Of a stretch of DNA of 64,000 bases, positions 46,636 to 55,877 are shown piece by piece. The stretch comes from Pseudorhodobacter turbinis (GTDB lineage: Bacteria; Pseudomonadota; Alphaproteobacteria; Rhodobacterales; Rhodobacteraceae), in assembly GCF_005234135.1 (NCBI RefSeq), contig NZ_CP039964.1, positions 1,927,001 to 1,991,000 on the forward strand, given 5' to 3'. The notes beneath the pieces were generated by a model, which was given only the letters and a program-made list of their open reading frames with translations, was not told the origin of the DNA and did no database searches. Positions within the stretch are counted from its first letter, which is position 1, and every line of letters begins with the position of its first letter. The translations under genes were made by a program, and so were the position numbers.

Positions 46636-48153
46636 ATGACCATCCTGACCAAGGGCTTTTTAACAGTGGCACTGGGGGCGAGCGCTTTGGTGGCGCTTCC
46701 GCAGGCCACGCTGGCCGAGACGGTAAAACTGACGCTGCTGGGCGTGGGCGATATTTACAACTTTTCCGATGACAACGGGCGCGGCGGCTTTGCGCGGCTG
46801 AACGCGGTGGCAAAGGCAGAACGCGCGGCCAACCCCAATACGATCTATGTGTTTGACGGCGATATGCTGTCGCCCTCGATCCTTTCGGGGTTCGACAAGG
46901 GGCAAAACACGATTGAGCTGACCAACCTAGAGCCCTTCGATTTGGCGGTTCCCGGCAACCATGAGTTTGATTTCGGGCCAGAAAATTTCTCGGCCAAGAT
47001 GGAGGCGTCGAACTACCCTTGGGCGGCGGTGAATATCTCGCAGGCGGATGGCTCGCCTTTGCCCGGTCTGGGCGGTGTGATGATGAAGGAGGTGGCGGGG
47101 CTGACGGTCGCGCTTATTCCGGTGGCGCAGGATACCTCGCCCACGGTTGCCTCGACCGGTGATCTGATCTTTGGGCCAACGGTGGATATGGGTGTCGATG
47201 CGGCGCGTCAGGCGCGGGAGGATGGCGCGGATCTGGTGATCGGTGTGGTTCAGACCGACAAGCGCAATGATGAGCTGTTGATTGCTTCCAAGGCTTTTGA
47301 CGTGATCCTGTCGGGCGATGATCATAGCTATGGCACCTCATATGACGGGATCACGGCCTATGTCGAAACCTCGATCGATGCGCGGTTTGTGGCGCCATTG
47401 GACCTTTACGTCGATGTGACCGAGAAGGACGGCAAGCGGACCGTGTCCTGGACGCCGATCTTTCGCTTTATCGACACGGTGAATGTCGAACCCGATCCCG
47501 AAAGCCAAGCGATGGTAGAGGCCTTTCAGGCGCAGCTTGACGACAGTCTCAACATTGCCTTGGGCACGACCGAGAATATACTCGATTCCCGCCGCAACGT
47601 GATCCGCGGAGAGGAATCCGCGATGGGAAACCTGATTGCAGATGCGATCCGCGATGCGACTGGGGCCGATATCGGGCTGGCCAATGGGGGCGGTATTCGT
47701 GGCGATACGACCCATGAGGCAGGCAAAGAATTGACCCGCCGTGATATCTTGACAGAGCTACCCTTTGGCAATGTGACCGTTTTGACCGAGCTTCCGGGCA
47801 GTCAGGTGCTTGCCGCCTTTGAAAACGGCGTAAGCCAGTTTGAAAAAGGGGCAGGGCGTTTCTTGCAGCTTTCGGGCGCATCGATTGTGTTTGATCCGAC
47901 CGCCCCCGCCGGTTCGCGCATTGTCGAGGCGCTTGTGGATGGTGCGCCTTTGGATGTCGACAAGCTCTATAAGGTTGCGGCCAATGATTACATCTTGGAT
48001 GGCGGTGACGGGTTTGACGCCTTGGGCGGCGGCAAAGTGCTGATCAATGCCGGTAACGGCAATCTGATGGCGAATGACGTGATGGATTACATCACCAAGA
48101 TGGGCGGTGTGAACAGCAAGGTCGAGGGCCGGGTAAAGCAACTGGGCCAGTAA
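46636..48153 (+). CDS. Periplasmic metallophosphatase/5'-nucleotidase (UshA-like)
   Basis: A 505-residue secreted nucleotidase: signal peptide (LTVALGASALVALPQATLAE, about 1-28), calcineurin-like phosphatase domain, then a 5'-nucleotidase C-terminal domain (MGNLIADAIRDATGADIGLANGG, LPFGNVTVLTELPGSQVLAAF, YKVAANDYILDGGDGFDAL). It would dephosphorylate nucleotides in the periplasm for phosphate and nucleoside uptake. Metal motifs GD (75-76, FDGDMLSPS) and GNHE (107-110) are present, but the first motif, normally D-x-H, reads D39-I-Y41. Followed by a strong terminator. Confidence 0.92.
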   Translation: MTILTKGFLTVALGASALVALPQATLAETVKLTLLGVGDIYNFSDDNGRGGFARLNAVAKAERAANPNTIYVFDGDMLSPSILSGFDKGQNTIELTNLEPFDLAVPGNHEFDFGPENFSAKMEASNYPWAAVNISQADGSPLPGLGGVMMKEVAGLTVALIPVAQDTSPTVASTGDLIFGPTVDMGVDAARQAREDGADLVIGVVQTDKRNDELLIASKAFDVILSGDDHSYGTSYDGITAYVETSIDARFVAPLDLYVDVTEKDGKRTVSWTPIFRFIDTVNVEPDPESQAMVEAFQAQLDDSLNIALGTTENILDSRRNVIRGEESAMGNLIADAIRDATGADIGLANGGGIRGDTTHEAGKELTRRDILTELPFGNVTVLTELPGSQVLAAFENGVSQFEKGAGRFLQLSGASIVFDPTAPAGSRIVEALVDGAPLDVDKLYKVAANDYILDGGDGFDALGGGKVLINAGNGNLMANDVMDYITKMGGVNSKVEGRVKQLGQ

Positions 48154-48161
48154 CAGGTGTC

Positions 48162-48197
48162 GCACAGGCCGCGCAGATATTGCGGCCTGTGCTTTTT
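48162..48197 (+). terminator. Terminator after the 5'-nucleotidase gene
   Basis: GCACAGGCCGC (48162-48172), nine-base loop, GCGGCCTGTGC (48182-48192), then five T. The 11-bp stem is perfect and starts 8 bases after the stop codon. Confidence 0.92.
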
Positions 48198-48261
48198 AGG
48201 ATGCGTGTTTTCCCAATGTGTGCTTGCACAGGGCTGGCGGGTTGATTATATCTACCCCAGC

Positions 48262-48335
48262 GCGGGTGTTGTGTAATGGTAAGACCCTAGCCTTCCAAGC
48301 TAGAGACACGGGTTCGATTCCCGTCACCCGCTCCA
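48262..48335 (+). tRNA. tRNA-Gly (TCC)
   Basis: 74-nt tRNA beginning GCGGGTGTTGTGTAATGGTA. The anticodon arm is CTAGC-CTTCCAA-GCTAG with anticodon TCC; the T arm is ACGGGTTCGATTCCCGT, and the 3' end has encoded CCA after the discriminator T. It lies between the nucleotidase terminator and convergent fabI. Confidence 0.97.
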
Positions 48336-48385
48336 ATCCTGAAACTTTGATCACGCAGCCGCTTTACGCGGCCACGCGAAGGTCG

Positions 48386-49177
48386 TTAGCTGATGTTTTC
48401 GGCGCGGGGCATGCCCAAGACGTGATAACCGCCATCAACGCGAACAATCTCGCCGGTGGTGTGCATTCCGTAATCGGACGCCAGAAACACCGCCGTACCG
48501 CCAACCGAATCGAGGGTGGCGTTGGTTTTCAGGGGCGCATTCGCCTCGGTGTGCCGGTAAGTTGCGCGTGCACCGCCAATGGCCGCCCCCGCCAGCGTTT
48601 TCATCGGGCCGGGGGAAATCGCGTTTACACGGATCTTTTGCGACCCAAGGTCAGCCGCCAGATAGCGCACCGAGGCCTCCAACGCCGCCTTGGCCACACC
48701 CATGACGTTGTAATTTGGCGTCACACGGTTGGAACCGCCATAGGTCATCGTCATCAGGCAACCACCATCAGGCATCAGCTCCGCCGCACGGCGCGACACG
48801 TCGATGAAGGAAAAGCAGCTGATATCCAGCGATTGCTTGAAGTTCGCGCGGCTGGTGTTGCTGATCCGGCCTGTCAGCTCGTTCTTGTCGGAATAGGCGA
48901 TGGCATGGACCAGAAAGTCGATGCTGCCCCATTCGTCCTTGATCCGCTGGAATGCCAGATCAAGCGAGGCATCATCGGTGACATCAACATCCACCATCAG
49001 GTTGGACCCGACGCTTGCGGCCAGCGGCTCCAACCGCTTGCCGAAGGCCTCGCCTTGATAGGTGAAGGCAAGCTCTGCCCCCTCGGCCGCCAGCGCGCGC
49101 GCGCAGCCCCAAGCGATGGATCGCTCATTGGCGACGCCCATCACAAGGCCCCGCTTGCCCTTCATCAGATCGGCCAT
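48386..49177 (-). CDS. fabI: Enoyl-[acyl-carrier-protein] reductase (NADH)
   Basis: Last reductive step of each fatty-acid elongation cycle. A 263-residue SDR-type protein: KGKRGLVMGVANERSIAWGCAR (the FabI NAD motif), LVHAIAYSDKNELTGR, and catalytic Tyr-Lys in NYNVMGVAKAALEASVRY, followed by VNAISPGPMKTLAGAAIG. The family's other Tyr lies in LMTMTYGGSNRV. It follows fabB by 3 bases and is the third gene of fabA-fabB-fabI. Confidence 0.96.
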   Translation of the reverse strand: MADLMKGKRGLVMGVANERSIAWGCARALAAEGAELAFTYQGEAFGKRLEPLAASVGSNLMVDVDVTDDASLDLAFQRIKDEWGSIDFLVHAIAYSDKNELTGRISNTSRANFKQSLDISCFSFIDVSRRAAELMPDGGCLMTMTYGGSNRVTPNYNVMGVAKAALEASVRYLAADLGSQKIRVNAISPGPMKTLAGAAIGGARATYRHTEANAPLKTNATLDSVGGTAVFLASDYGMHTTGEIVRVDGGYHVLGMPRAENIS

Positions 49178-49180
49178 GGA

Positions 49181-50407
49181 TTAACCCTTGTATTTGCTCA
49201 TCAAAAGCGTGGCATTGGTGCCGCCGAACCCGAAAGAGTTGGACATAATGCTATCATGATCTGCGTCACGATATTCGGTGGCGATTTCCTCGGGCTTCAG
49301 CTCGGGGTCCAGCTGGGTGATATTGGCGGATGCGGTGATAAAGCCGCCCTGCATCATCAAGAGCGAATAAATCGCCTCATGCACGCCGGTCGCACCCAGC
49401 GAATGCCCCGTCAGCGATTTGGTCGAAGAGATCGGCGGAACCGAGCCGTCGCCAAAGACGCGGCGGATGGCCTTTACCTCGGTCACATCGCCCGCAGGGG
49501 TCGAGGTGCCATGCGCGTTGATATAGGTAACGCGGCGGCCCTCGGGCAGGGTGGACATCGCCAGCTTCATTGACCGTTCGCCGCCCTCACCTGACGGCGC
49601 AACCATATCGGCTCCGTCGGATGTGGCACCATAGCCGGTCACTTCGCCGTAAATTTTGGCACCGCGGGCCAGCGCGTGGTTCAGTTCCTCAAGCACAACG
49701 ACACCGCCACCGCCGGCAATGACAAAGCCGTCACGGGTGGCGTCAAAGGCGCGGGCGGCCAGCTCTGGCGTGTCGTTATACTTGCTGCTCATCGCGCCCA
49801 TGGCGTCGAAGAGGCAGGACAGCGTCCAGTCGAGTTCCTCACCACCGCCGGCAAAGACGATGTCTTGTTTGCCCATCTGGATCAGTTCGGTGCCGTTGCC
49901 GATGCAATGCGCCGAGGTGGAGCAGGCGGAGGTGATGGAATAGTTCACGCCCTTGATCTTGAACGGCGTGGCAAGGCAGGCCGAGTTGGTCGAGGACATG
50001 CAGCGGGTGACCATAAACGGCCCCATCCGCTTGGGCGCGCCCTTTTCGATCACAATGTTATGCGCCTGGAAGAAATTCGAGGTCGACGGCCCGCCGGACC
50101 CCATGATCAGGCCGGAACGCTCATTCGATACGTCCGAGGCTTCAAGCCCCGCATCCGCAATCGCCTGTTCCATCGCGATGAAGTTATAGGCCGCACCGGG
50201 GCCCATAAAGCGCAGGTCACGCTTGTCGATATGATCCTCGAGCGTGATCTGCGGCATGCCGTGGATCTGGCTACGAAAGCCATGTTCGGCATATTGGGGG
50301 GCCGCAACGATGCCGGATTTTCCGGTCCGCAAGGAGGCCTCGACCTCGGCCGCGTTATTGCCGATGGATGACACGATACCGAGACCGGTGATGACGACGC
50401 GACGCAT
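49181..50407 (-). CDS. fabB: 3-oxoacyl-[acyl-carrier-protein] synthase I
   Basis: Condensing enzyme that elongates unsaturated acyl chains made by FabA. A 408-residue thiolase-fold protein: [20 protein letters not shown], nucleophile Cys in [18 protein letters not shown], catalytic His pair in [16 protein letters not shown] and [17 protein letters not shown], and the C-terminal [19 protein letters not shown]. It lies 46 bases after fabA. Confidence 0.97.
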   Translation of the reverse strand: MRRVVITGLGIVSSIGNNAAEVEASLRTGKSGIVAAPQYAEHGFRSQIHGMPQITLEDHIDKRDLRFMGPGAAYNFIAMEQAIADAGLEASDVSNERSGLIMGSGGPSTSNFFQAHNIVIEKGAPKRMGPFMVTRCMSSTNSACLATPFKIKGVNYSITSACSTSAHCIGNGTELIQMGKQDIVFAGGGEELDWTLSCLFDAMGAMSSKYNDTPELAARAFDATRDGFVIAGGGGVVVLEELNHALARGAKIYGEVTGYGATSDGADMVAPSGEGGERSMKLAMSTLPEGRRVTYINAHGTSTPAGDVTEVKAIRRVFGDGSVPPISSTKSLTGHSLGATGVHEAIYSLLMMQGGFITASANITQLDPELKPEEIATEYRDADHDSIMSNSFGFGGTNATLLMSKYKG

Positions 50408-50453
50408 GGGCGCTCTCCTTATTTCAAATCGTTTGGGATCAGCTCTTGGACCG

Positions 50454-50963
50454 TTAGCTCTCGGACAGGGCGACCTTCATATCCTTGACGAGGTAAATCA
50501 CCTCGCCATCCGCTTCGACGCGGCCATCAGCGACACCCATGGTCAGGCGACGGGTCTGGATGGCCTTGGTAAAGTCGACGTAATAGCGCAGCATCTTACG
50601 CTCTGGGCGCACCATGCCCGTCAGCTTGACCTCACCGACGCCAAGCGCATAGCCGCGCCCCTGCCAGCCGCGCCAGCCAAGGTTAAAGCCGGTCAACTGC
50701 CACAAGCCATCAAGGCCAAGACAGCCGGGCATGATCGGGTTGCCCGGAAAGTGGCAATCAAAGAACCACAGGTCGGGGGTGATGTCGAATTCCGCCACGA
50801 TATGGCCCTTGCCGTGTTCGCCGCCATCGCCCGAAACCTCGGTGATGCGGTCCATCATCAGCATGGGGGGTGCAGGCAATTGTGCATTGCCGGGGCCGAA
50901 CAATTCACCGCGTGCGCATTTCAGCAGGTCTTCTTTATCGAAACTTGTTGGATATTGCGTCAT
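50454..50963 (-). CDS. fabA: 3-hydroxydecanoyl-ACP dehydratase/isomerase
   Basis: Introduces the cis double bond of anaerobic-type unsaturated fatty-acid synthesis. A 169-residue hotdog protein with [20 protein letters not shown], the catalytic His in [20 protein letters not shown], and [20 protein letters not shown]. First gene of fabA-fabB-fabI, divergent from irr across about 150 bases. Confidence 0.97.
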   Translation of the reverse strand: MTQYPTSFDKEDLLKCARGELFGPGNAQLPAPPMLMMDRITEVSGDGGEHGKGHIVAEFDITPDLWFFDCHFPGNPIMPGCLGLDGLWQLTGFNLGWRGWQGRGYALGVGEVKLTGMVRPERKMLRYYVDFTKAIQTRRLTMGVADGRVEADGEVIYLVKDMKVALSES

Positions 50964-51082
50964 GCGGCAACGTCCCTCCCTGTGACTGGTCTTTGTACTC
51001 CATTATCATCCGGATTTACCGACTGGCAAGTGCGGGTAGGCCGTGGGAATGCGGTATCGGCTTGAAAATTGGTGCAGAAGCG

Positions 51083-51094
51083 CCCTATATAGGG
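51083..51094. promoter_or_regulatory. CCCTATATAGGG palindrome in the fabA/irr divergent region
   Basis: A perfect 12-bp palindrome 24 bases upstream of the irr start, within the 154-base gap between fabA and irr. Its centre TATATA could be a -10 box overlapped by an operator, for instance for irr autoregulation. Only the palindrome is seen; the binding protein is a guess. Confidence 0.4.
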
Positions 51095-51117
51095 GTTGAA
51101 AATAAGGTAATTGACCC

Positions 51118-51534
51118 ATGTATGAACTGGCACTGAAACGCGGAACGGAATGGCTGGCCATTGGCGGCTTGCGTCCGACACGTCAGCGCGTTGCACTGGC
51201 CAGCCTGCTTGTGGGCGATGGCGAGGATCGTCACGTCACCGCCGAAAGCCTGTTTGCCGCCTCTACCAAGTCGGGCGAAGGGGTCAGCCTTGCCACGGTT
51301 TACAACACCCTGCGCGCCTTTTGTGAGGCGGGGTTGATGCAAGAAGTCGTCGTGGACGGGTCGAAAAGCTATTTCGATACGCGGATGGATGATCATCCCC
51401 ATTTCTATTGGGAAGACACCTGCGAGCTGACCGATGCCCCTGTTGACCAGCTTGAGATCACGCGCCTGCCCGACCTGCCCGCGGGCACAGAGATTGCCAA
51501 GGTCGACGTGGTGATCCGCCTGCGCAAGGTATAA
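51118..51534 (+). CDS. irr: Iron response regulator Irr (Fur family)
   Basis: Heme-linked regulator of iron and heme genes in alphaproteobacteria. A 138-residue Fur-fold protein: winged helix GGLRPTRQRVALASLLVGDG and SGEGVSLATVYNTLRAFCEAG, and the metal/heme-binding DDHPHFYWEDTCELTD. The heme-regulatory GCPW motif of the Bradyrhizobium type is absent from the N-terminus, as in most rhodobacters. The location divergent from fabA-fabB is characteristic of this clade and supports Irr rather than Fur. Confidence 0.92.
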   Translation: MYELALKRGTEWLAIGGLRPTRQRVALASLLVGDGEDRHVTAESLFAASTKSGEGVSLATVYNTLRAFCEAGLMQEVVVDGSKSYFDTRMDDHPHFYWEDTCELTDAPVDQLEITRLPDLPAGTEIAKVDVVIRLRKV

Positions 51535-51543
51535 TGCGCGGCA

Positions 51544-52215
51544 ATGGTGCCCAAACGCGAGGCAGATCTTTACGCCCCCCTCAAGGCCTATCTGATACAG
51601 CAGGGCTATGACGTAAAAGCCGAGATCGGCGATTGCGATATCATGGCACGGCGCGGCGATGAGCCGCCGGTGGTGGTGGAGATGAAGCTGACGTTCTCGC
51701 TGCAACTGGTGATGCAGGGGGTGGCGCGGCAGGGGATGTTCGACCATGTCTATCTGGCGGTGCCGGTCTCCAAGGGGTGGAAGCTGCGCTACCGTGATAT
51801 CATCACGCTGTGCCGCAGGCTGTCGCTGGGCTTGCTTGCCGTTGGTCCCAAGGGGGTAGAGGCACATCTGGACCCCGCCTCCTATGCGCCCAAGATCAAG
51901 ACCAAAGCCGCTGCAAAACTGCTGCGCGAATTTGACCGCCGTGTGGGCGATCCGAATGAGGGCGGGATCACCGGTGTCAAAAAGATGACCGCTTACCGTC
52001 AGGATGCGATCCGCTGTGCGCGGCATTTGCGCGCGGGGCCCTGCAAGGCGGCGCATGTGGCTAAGGCCACCGGCGTGACGCGGGCGGGTAATTTGATGCG
52101 CCACGATCACTATGGCTGGTTCGAACGTGTTTCGCTGGGGATTTATACACTGACGCCAAAGGGCAGCGCCGCCCTGCACGATTATGCAGGGCAGGCGGTT
52201 GAAGCCGACCTCTAG
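51544..52215 (+). CDS. DUF2161 protein, putative PD-(D/E)XK-type phosphodiesterase
   Basis: A 223-residue protein: N-terminal nuclease-like fold with KREADLYAPLKAYLIQQGYD, VKAEIGDCDIMARRGDEPPV and VVVEMKLTFSLQLVMQ, in which D-(x)n-E-x-K (CDIMA ... VVEMKL) fits the PD-(D/E)XK active site. The C-terminal part (KMTAYRQDAIRCARHL, AAHVAKATGVTRAGNLMRHD) looks like a winged helix. Nuclease activity is predicted by fold only. It begins 9 bases after irr and may be co-transcribed with it; it ends one base from convergent iolG. Confidence 0.85.
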   Translation: MVPKREADLYAPLKAYLIQQGYDVKAEIGDCDIMARRGDEPPVVVEMKLTFSLQLVMQGVARQGMFDHVYLAVPVSKGWKLRYRDIITLCRRLSLGLLAVGPKGVEAHLDPASYAPKIKTKAAAKLLREFDRRVGDPNEGGITGVKKMTAYRQDAIRCARHLRAGPCKAAHVAKATGVTRAGNLMRHDHYGWFERVSLGIYTLTPKGSAALHDYAGQAVEADL

Positions 52216-52216
52216 G

Positions 52217-53203
52217 TCAAAGCTTGACCGGAAGCCCGGATGCAAGCGACTCTGTCGCGGCATCGGCCAGAAGCTGTGCCTGTAAACCATCCAAGATTGA
52301 GGGCGATTGTGCGGTGCTTGTCTGTAGCGCCGTGATAAATTGCAGCAGCTCGGCCATATAGGCCGCTTGATAGCGTTGCAAAAAGAAATGCTGCGCTGGC
52401 GCGGTGCGAAAACCGGCCTCGGTCGCAAGTTCCACCATATGCTCGCGCTGGTTTTCGGCCCGCAGCATACCTTTTGCACCATGCACCTCGATACGCTGAT
52501 CATAGCCATAGCTGGCCCTGCGCGAGTTGCTGATCTGGCAGATCTTGCCGGTGGCCGTGGTCAGCACTACCGCCGCCGTATCAACATCCCCCGCCTTGGC
52601 AATTTCCGGATTAACAAGGGCGGCACCGGTGGCAAAGATGGTGACCGGGTCTTCCCCCAGCAAGAAGCGCGCCACGTCGAAATCGTGGATCATCATATCG
52701 CGGAAAATCCCGCCCGAAGATTTGATATAGGACAGCGGCGGCGGAGCAGGGTCGCGTGATAGGATGGTCACGATTTCCACCGCGCCGATATCGCCCGCCG
52801 CGATCCTTGCCTGCAAATGCGCAAAGCTGGGATCGAACCGGCGGTTGAACGCGGTCATGAAAGGGGTGTTATGCTTGGTCACCACGGCGATGCAATCGCG
52901 GATACGGGCAGCCGACATATCAACCGGCTTTTCGCAAAAGATCGCTTTGCCGGCGCGGGCGGCGGCTTGGATGATGTCGTAATGCGTGTCGGTGGGGGTG
53001 CCGATGATGATGGCGTCAATGCCTTCATGACCGATGATCTCATCGGTCGAAAGCACCGCGGCACCGGTCTTTGCGGCCAAGGCCTGTGCGGCATTCGGAA
53101 AGGCATCGGCAACCGCGACCAGCTGCGCATCGGGGATCCGCATGATGGACTCCGCATGCACTTGCCCGATGCGGCCACAGCCCAAGAGACCGATTCTTAT
53201 CAT
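52217..53203 (-). CDS. iolG: Inositol 2-dehydrogenase
   Basis: Gfo/Idh/MocA enzyme that oxidises myo-inositol to 2-keto-myo-inositol, the first catabolic step. A 328-residue protein: IRIGLLGCGRIGQVHAESIM (NAD), EKP motif in AIFCEKPVDMSAARIRD, MTAFNRRFDPSFAHLQARI and the catalytic His in GIFRDMMIHDFDVARFLLGE. It is the last gene of the iolD-C-B-aldolase-iolG operon, three bases after the aldolase gene. Confidence 0.93.
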   Translation of the reverse strand: MIRIGLLGCGRIGQVHAESIMRIPDAQLVAVADAFPNAAQALAAKTGAAVLSTDEIIGHEGIDAIIIGTPTDTHYDIIQAAARAGKAIFCEKPVDMSAARIRDCIAVVTKHNTPFMTAFNRRFDPSFAHLQARIAAGDIGAVEIVTILSRDPAPPPLSYIKSSGGIFRDMMIHDFDVARFLLGEDPVTIFATGAALVNPEIAKAGDVDTAAVVLTTATGKICQISNSRRASYGYDQRIEVHGAKGMLRAENQREHMVELATEAGFRTAPAQHFFLQRYQAAYMAELLQFITALQTSTAQSPSILDGLQAQLLADAATESLASGLPVKL

Positions 53204-53206
53204 GGT

Positions 53207-54049
53207 TCAAACCTTTGCTTTTGCGGCGCCGAAGGCGCGCAGGACGGTACGGGTGGCGGCGACCAGCGGCGCATGGGTTTCCGACAGGATCTGCACCCGG
53301 TCAAAGCGGTTCGGGTCGCTGTTGACCGCCTCGCGCAGGGCGGCCCCGAAGGCCATGCGCAATTCGGTGCCGATGTTGAATTTGCAGATCTTGGACCCTT
53401 GGGCAAGCGCGATACGCTGCGCCAGCGGCACGCCAGAGCCACCGTGAATAACCAGCGGCACGGTTGTCACCGCCTCGATCGCGCGGATGCGGGCCATGTC
53501 CAGCCCGCCCTCCTTGTCCTGCTGCAAATGCACATTCCCGACCGAGATCGCCATGGCATCAACCCGGGAATCGCGCGCAAAGATCGCGGCCTCTTCGGGG
53601 TCGGTGCCGGTGGAATGTTCGCCACTGGCATAGCCGACAAAGCCGATCTCACCCTCGCATGAAATGCCGGCAGCATGGGCCATTTCCGCAACTGCCGCCG
53701 TTTCATCGATGTTTTGCTGCAAGGGTTTGCGCGACCCGTCATACATCAACGAGGTAAATCCCGCATCAAGTGCCTCGCGGCATTCGGCCATCGTGTATCC
53801 GTGATCGAGGTGGGCGACGACCGGAACGCTGGCACCCTCGGCCAGATGCCGGAACATCTTGCCCAAGATCGGCAAAGGGGTGTGGGCGCGGCATGAGGGG
53901 CCTGCCTGCAAAATGACGGGGCAGCCCTCTGCCTCGGCGGCGGCCACATAGGCGCGCATATCCTCCCATCCAAGGGTCACCAGCCCCGCCACCGCATAGC
54001 CACCTTTGAGCGCAGGCTGAAGCGCCTCTGATAATGTGACAAGGCTCAT
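53207..54049 (-). CDS. Class II aldolase of the inositol operon (IolJ-like)
   Basis: A 280-residue zinc aldolase of the fructose-bisphosphate/tagatose aldolase family: PVVAHLDHGYTMAECREALD (zinc His and catalytic Asp region), FTSLMYDGSRKPLQQNID, GEIGFVGYASGE, and VPLVIHGGSGVPLAQRIALA. In this operon it most likely splits 6-phospho-5-dehydro-2-deoxygluconate to dihydroxyacetone phosphate and malonate semialdehyde. Its ATG overlaps the iolB stop. A general glycolytic aldolase is less likely given the context. Confidence 0.88.
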   Translation of the reverse strand: MSLVTLSEALQPALKGGYAVAGLVTLGWEDMRAYVAAAEAEGCPVILQAGPSCRAHTPLPILGKMFRHLAEGASVPVVAHLDHGYTMAECREALDAGFTSLMYDGSRKPLQQNIDETAAVAEMAHAAGISCEGEIGFVGYASGEHSTGTDPEEAAIFARDSRVDAMAISVGNVHLQQDKEGGLDMARIRAIEAVTTVPLVIHGGSGVPLAQRIALAQGSKICKFNIGTELRMAFGAALREAVNSDPNRFDRVQILSETHAPLVAATRTVLRAFGAAKAKV

Positions 54050-54885
54050 TTGAACTTGGCCACCATGTCTTTGATCCCGGGGATCGTTTCGATCTGATAG
54101 GCGTGGGTGGGCTGGAAATATTGCACCAAGGACCGCTGGCTCAGACCGCCGAGGATGGTGAAATAATACATCTCATAGCCGGGCATCACGGCGCAGGGGT
54201 GATAGCCCTTGTCGATACAAACGGTGGAGCGGTCCATAAGCTGATAGGCGTCGCCGGGCTTGCCCTCTTCGCGCTGAAGGATTTGCACGCCCGAACCGTG
54301 GTTGGGCTTGAACCGGAAGTTATAGGTTTCATCGTGACGGGTTTCATGCGGAAGCCGGTCGGTGTCATGCTTATGCGCCGGAAAGCCGGACCAGCCGCCT
54401 TGGCCAACGGTGAACAATTCGCTGACCAGCAGGCGGCCGACTTTGTCGTGCTGTTTCTGGCCAAGGATGTGCTTGATTTTACGGTGGGTTTTGGTGTCAT
54501 CGCTGCCGTATTGCACCTTGTCCAGCTCGGCCACGCGCACATCGAAGGGGTCCAGTACCTTGTCATATCTTGCGCCGGCGATGAAGGTTTCGGTGTCACG
54601 GGTGGCCACAATCGTCACCTTGGCGCCGACGGGCACATAAACGCCCTCGGGCTCTCCGTCCCAGACATCTTGCGTGCGGTTTCCGATTGCTTGGAACGTC
54701 ACGCCCTCAACATCGATATCGACGGTGCCGGTGGCGGGGACGATGCAGGTTTCATAGCCGGGCACCTGATATTCAAAGGCCTCCCCCGCCTTGAGCGTCA
54801 CGATGTTGAAGTAATTGAGCGGGACTGTCGGATCGTCGGCATCCACGATGGGTTTGTTCTTATTGTCATGGGGCGCAATATGCAT
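54046..54885 (-). CDS. iolB: 5-deoxy-glucuronate isomerase
   Basis: Isomerises 5-deoxy-D-glucuronate to 5-dehydro-2-deoxygluconate in myo-inositol degradation. A 279-residue KduI/IolB-type cupin: GWSGFPAHKHDTDRLPHETRHDETYNF contains the metal-binding His cluster, and GYHPCAVMPGYEMYYFTILGG the later one. It lies 11 bases after iolC. Confidence 0.95.
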   Translation of the reverse strand: MHIAPHDNKNKPIVDADDPTVPLNYFNIVTLKAGEAFEYQVPGYETCIVPATGTVDIDVEGVTFQAIGNRTQDVWDGEPEGVYVPVGAKVTIVATRDTETFIAGARYDKVLDPFDVRVAELDKVQYGSDDTKTHRKIKHILGQKQHDKVGRLLVSELFTVGQGGWSGFPAHKHDTDRLPHETRHDETYNFRFKPNHGSGVQILQREEGKPGDAYQLMDRSTVCIDKGYHPCAVMPGYEMYYFTILGGLSQRSLVQYFQPTHAYQIETIPGIKDMVAKFK

Positions 54886-54896
54886 TGGACGTTCCT

Positions 54897-55877
54897 TTAA
54901 ATGGCATCAGTTGGGCCGGGATGACCGGCAAGAAAGTGATCGAGATCGGCAGGGTAGGGCATAGCGGGGGCGCAGCCTGGCTTGGCCACCACAATCGCTG
55001 CACAGGCCGAACCGCGCAGCACAGCCGTTTTCAGGTCATGGCCGCCTGCAAGCCCGGTCAGGAAACCGGCCATAAAGCTGTCGCCCGCGCCGGTGGGTTT
55101 AAGGGCGGTTACGGGGTAAATGCCGGTGCGCAGGGCCTCGCCGTCGCGAAATGTCACCGCGCCATGCTCGCCCATTTTATAGACGACGATCCCCGCGCTG
55201 CTGAGGGATAATTCGCGGGCCATCGCAAGGCCCTTATCCTTGTCACCGGCCATAAAGCCGAACTCGTCGTCATTGCCGATGATCACATCCGACATCGCCC
55301 CCGCCTTGGACAGAACCTCGGCAGCGACTTCGCGGCTGGGCCAGCTATAGGGGCGGTAATCGACGTCAAAGATGATCGGAAGGCCTGCCGCGCGGGCCAG
55401 CTCAAACGCGCGGAAGGTGGCGCTGCGCGAGGGTTCAGCGGCAAAGACGGTGCCTGCCGTAATCAGCGCGCAGAACTGGCTGTAATCCACGGCCTCGACG
55501 TCTTCTGCGGTCATTTCAAAATCAGCGGCACCGTTGCGGTAGATCACGGATTGATGCCCCGCCACACGACTTTCATATAGCGCCAGCGAGTTGCGCGCCT
55601 CGCCGCCCACGGGGGTGACATAGGTGGTGTCAACGCAGTAATGACGCAGCTTGTTGATGCAGAACCGGCCAACCGCATCATCAGACACACGTGTCACCAA
55701 TGCGGCCTGACCGCCCAGTTTGACAATCCCCGCCGCAATATTGGCCGATGATCCGCCCATATCGGCGGTGAAGGTATCGGCATCCTCGGTCGCGATGCCG
55801 GGGCCGGGAAAGAGATCCATGCCGACGCGGCCGACGACGACGAAACGGTTCTTCTTGATGGCGGCGATCAGGTCCAT
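54897..55877 (-). CDS. iolC: 5-dehydro-2-deoxygluconokinase
   Basis: Ribokinase/PfkB-family enzyme that phosphorylates 5-dehydro-2-deoxygluconate. A 326-residue protein with the N-terminal GRVGMDLFPGPGIATEDADT and DMGGSSANIAAGIVKLGG, and the catalytic PfkB signature LKPTGAGDSFMAGFLTGLAG. Only the C-terminal DUF2090 extension found in some IolC fusions is absent. It begins directly after the iolD stop. Confidence 0.95.
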   Translation of the reverse strand: MDLIAAIKKNRFVVVGRVGMDLFPGPGIATEDADTFTADMGGSSANIAAGIVKLGGQAALVTRVSDDAVGRFCINKLRHYCVDTTYVTPVGGEARNSLALYESRVAGHQSVIYRNGAADFEMTAEDVEAVDYSQFCALITAGTVFAAEPSRSATFRAFELARAAGLPIIFDVDYRPYSWPSREVAAEVLSKAGAMSDVIIGNDDEFGFMAGDKDKGLAMARELSLSSAGIVVYKMGEHGAVTFRDGEALRTGIYPVTALKPTGAGDSFMAGFLTGLAGGHDLKTAVLRGSACAAIVVAKPGCAPAMPYPADLDHFLAGHPGPTDAI

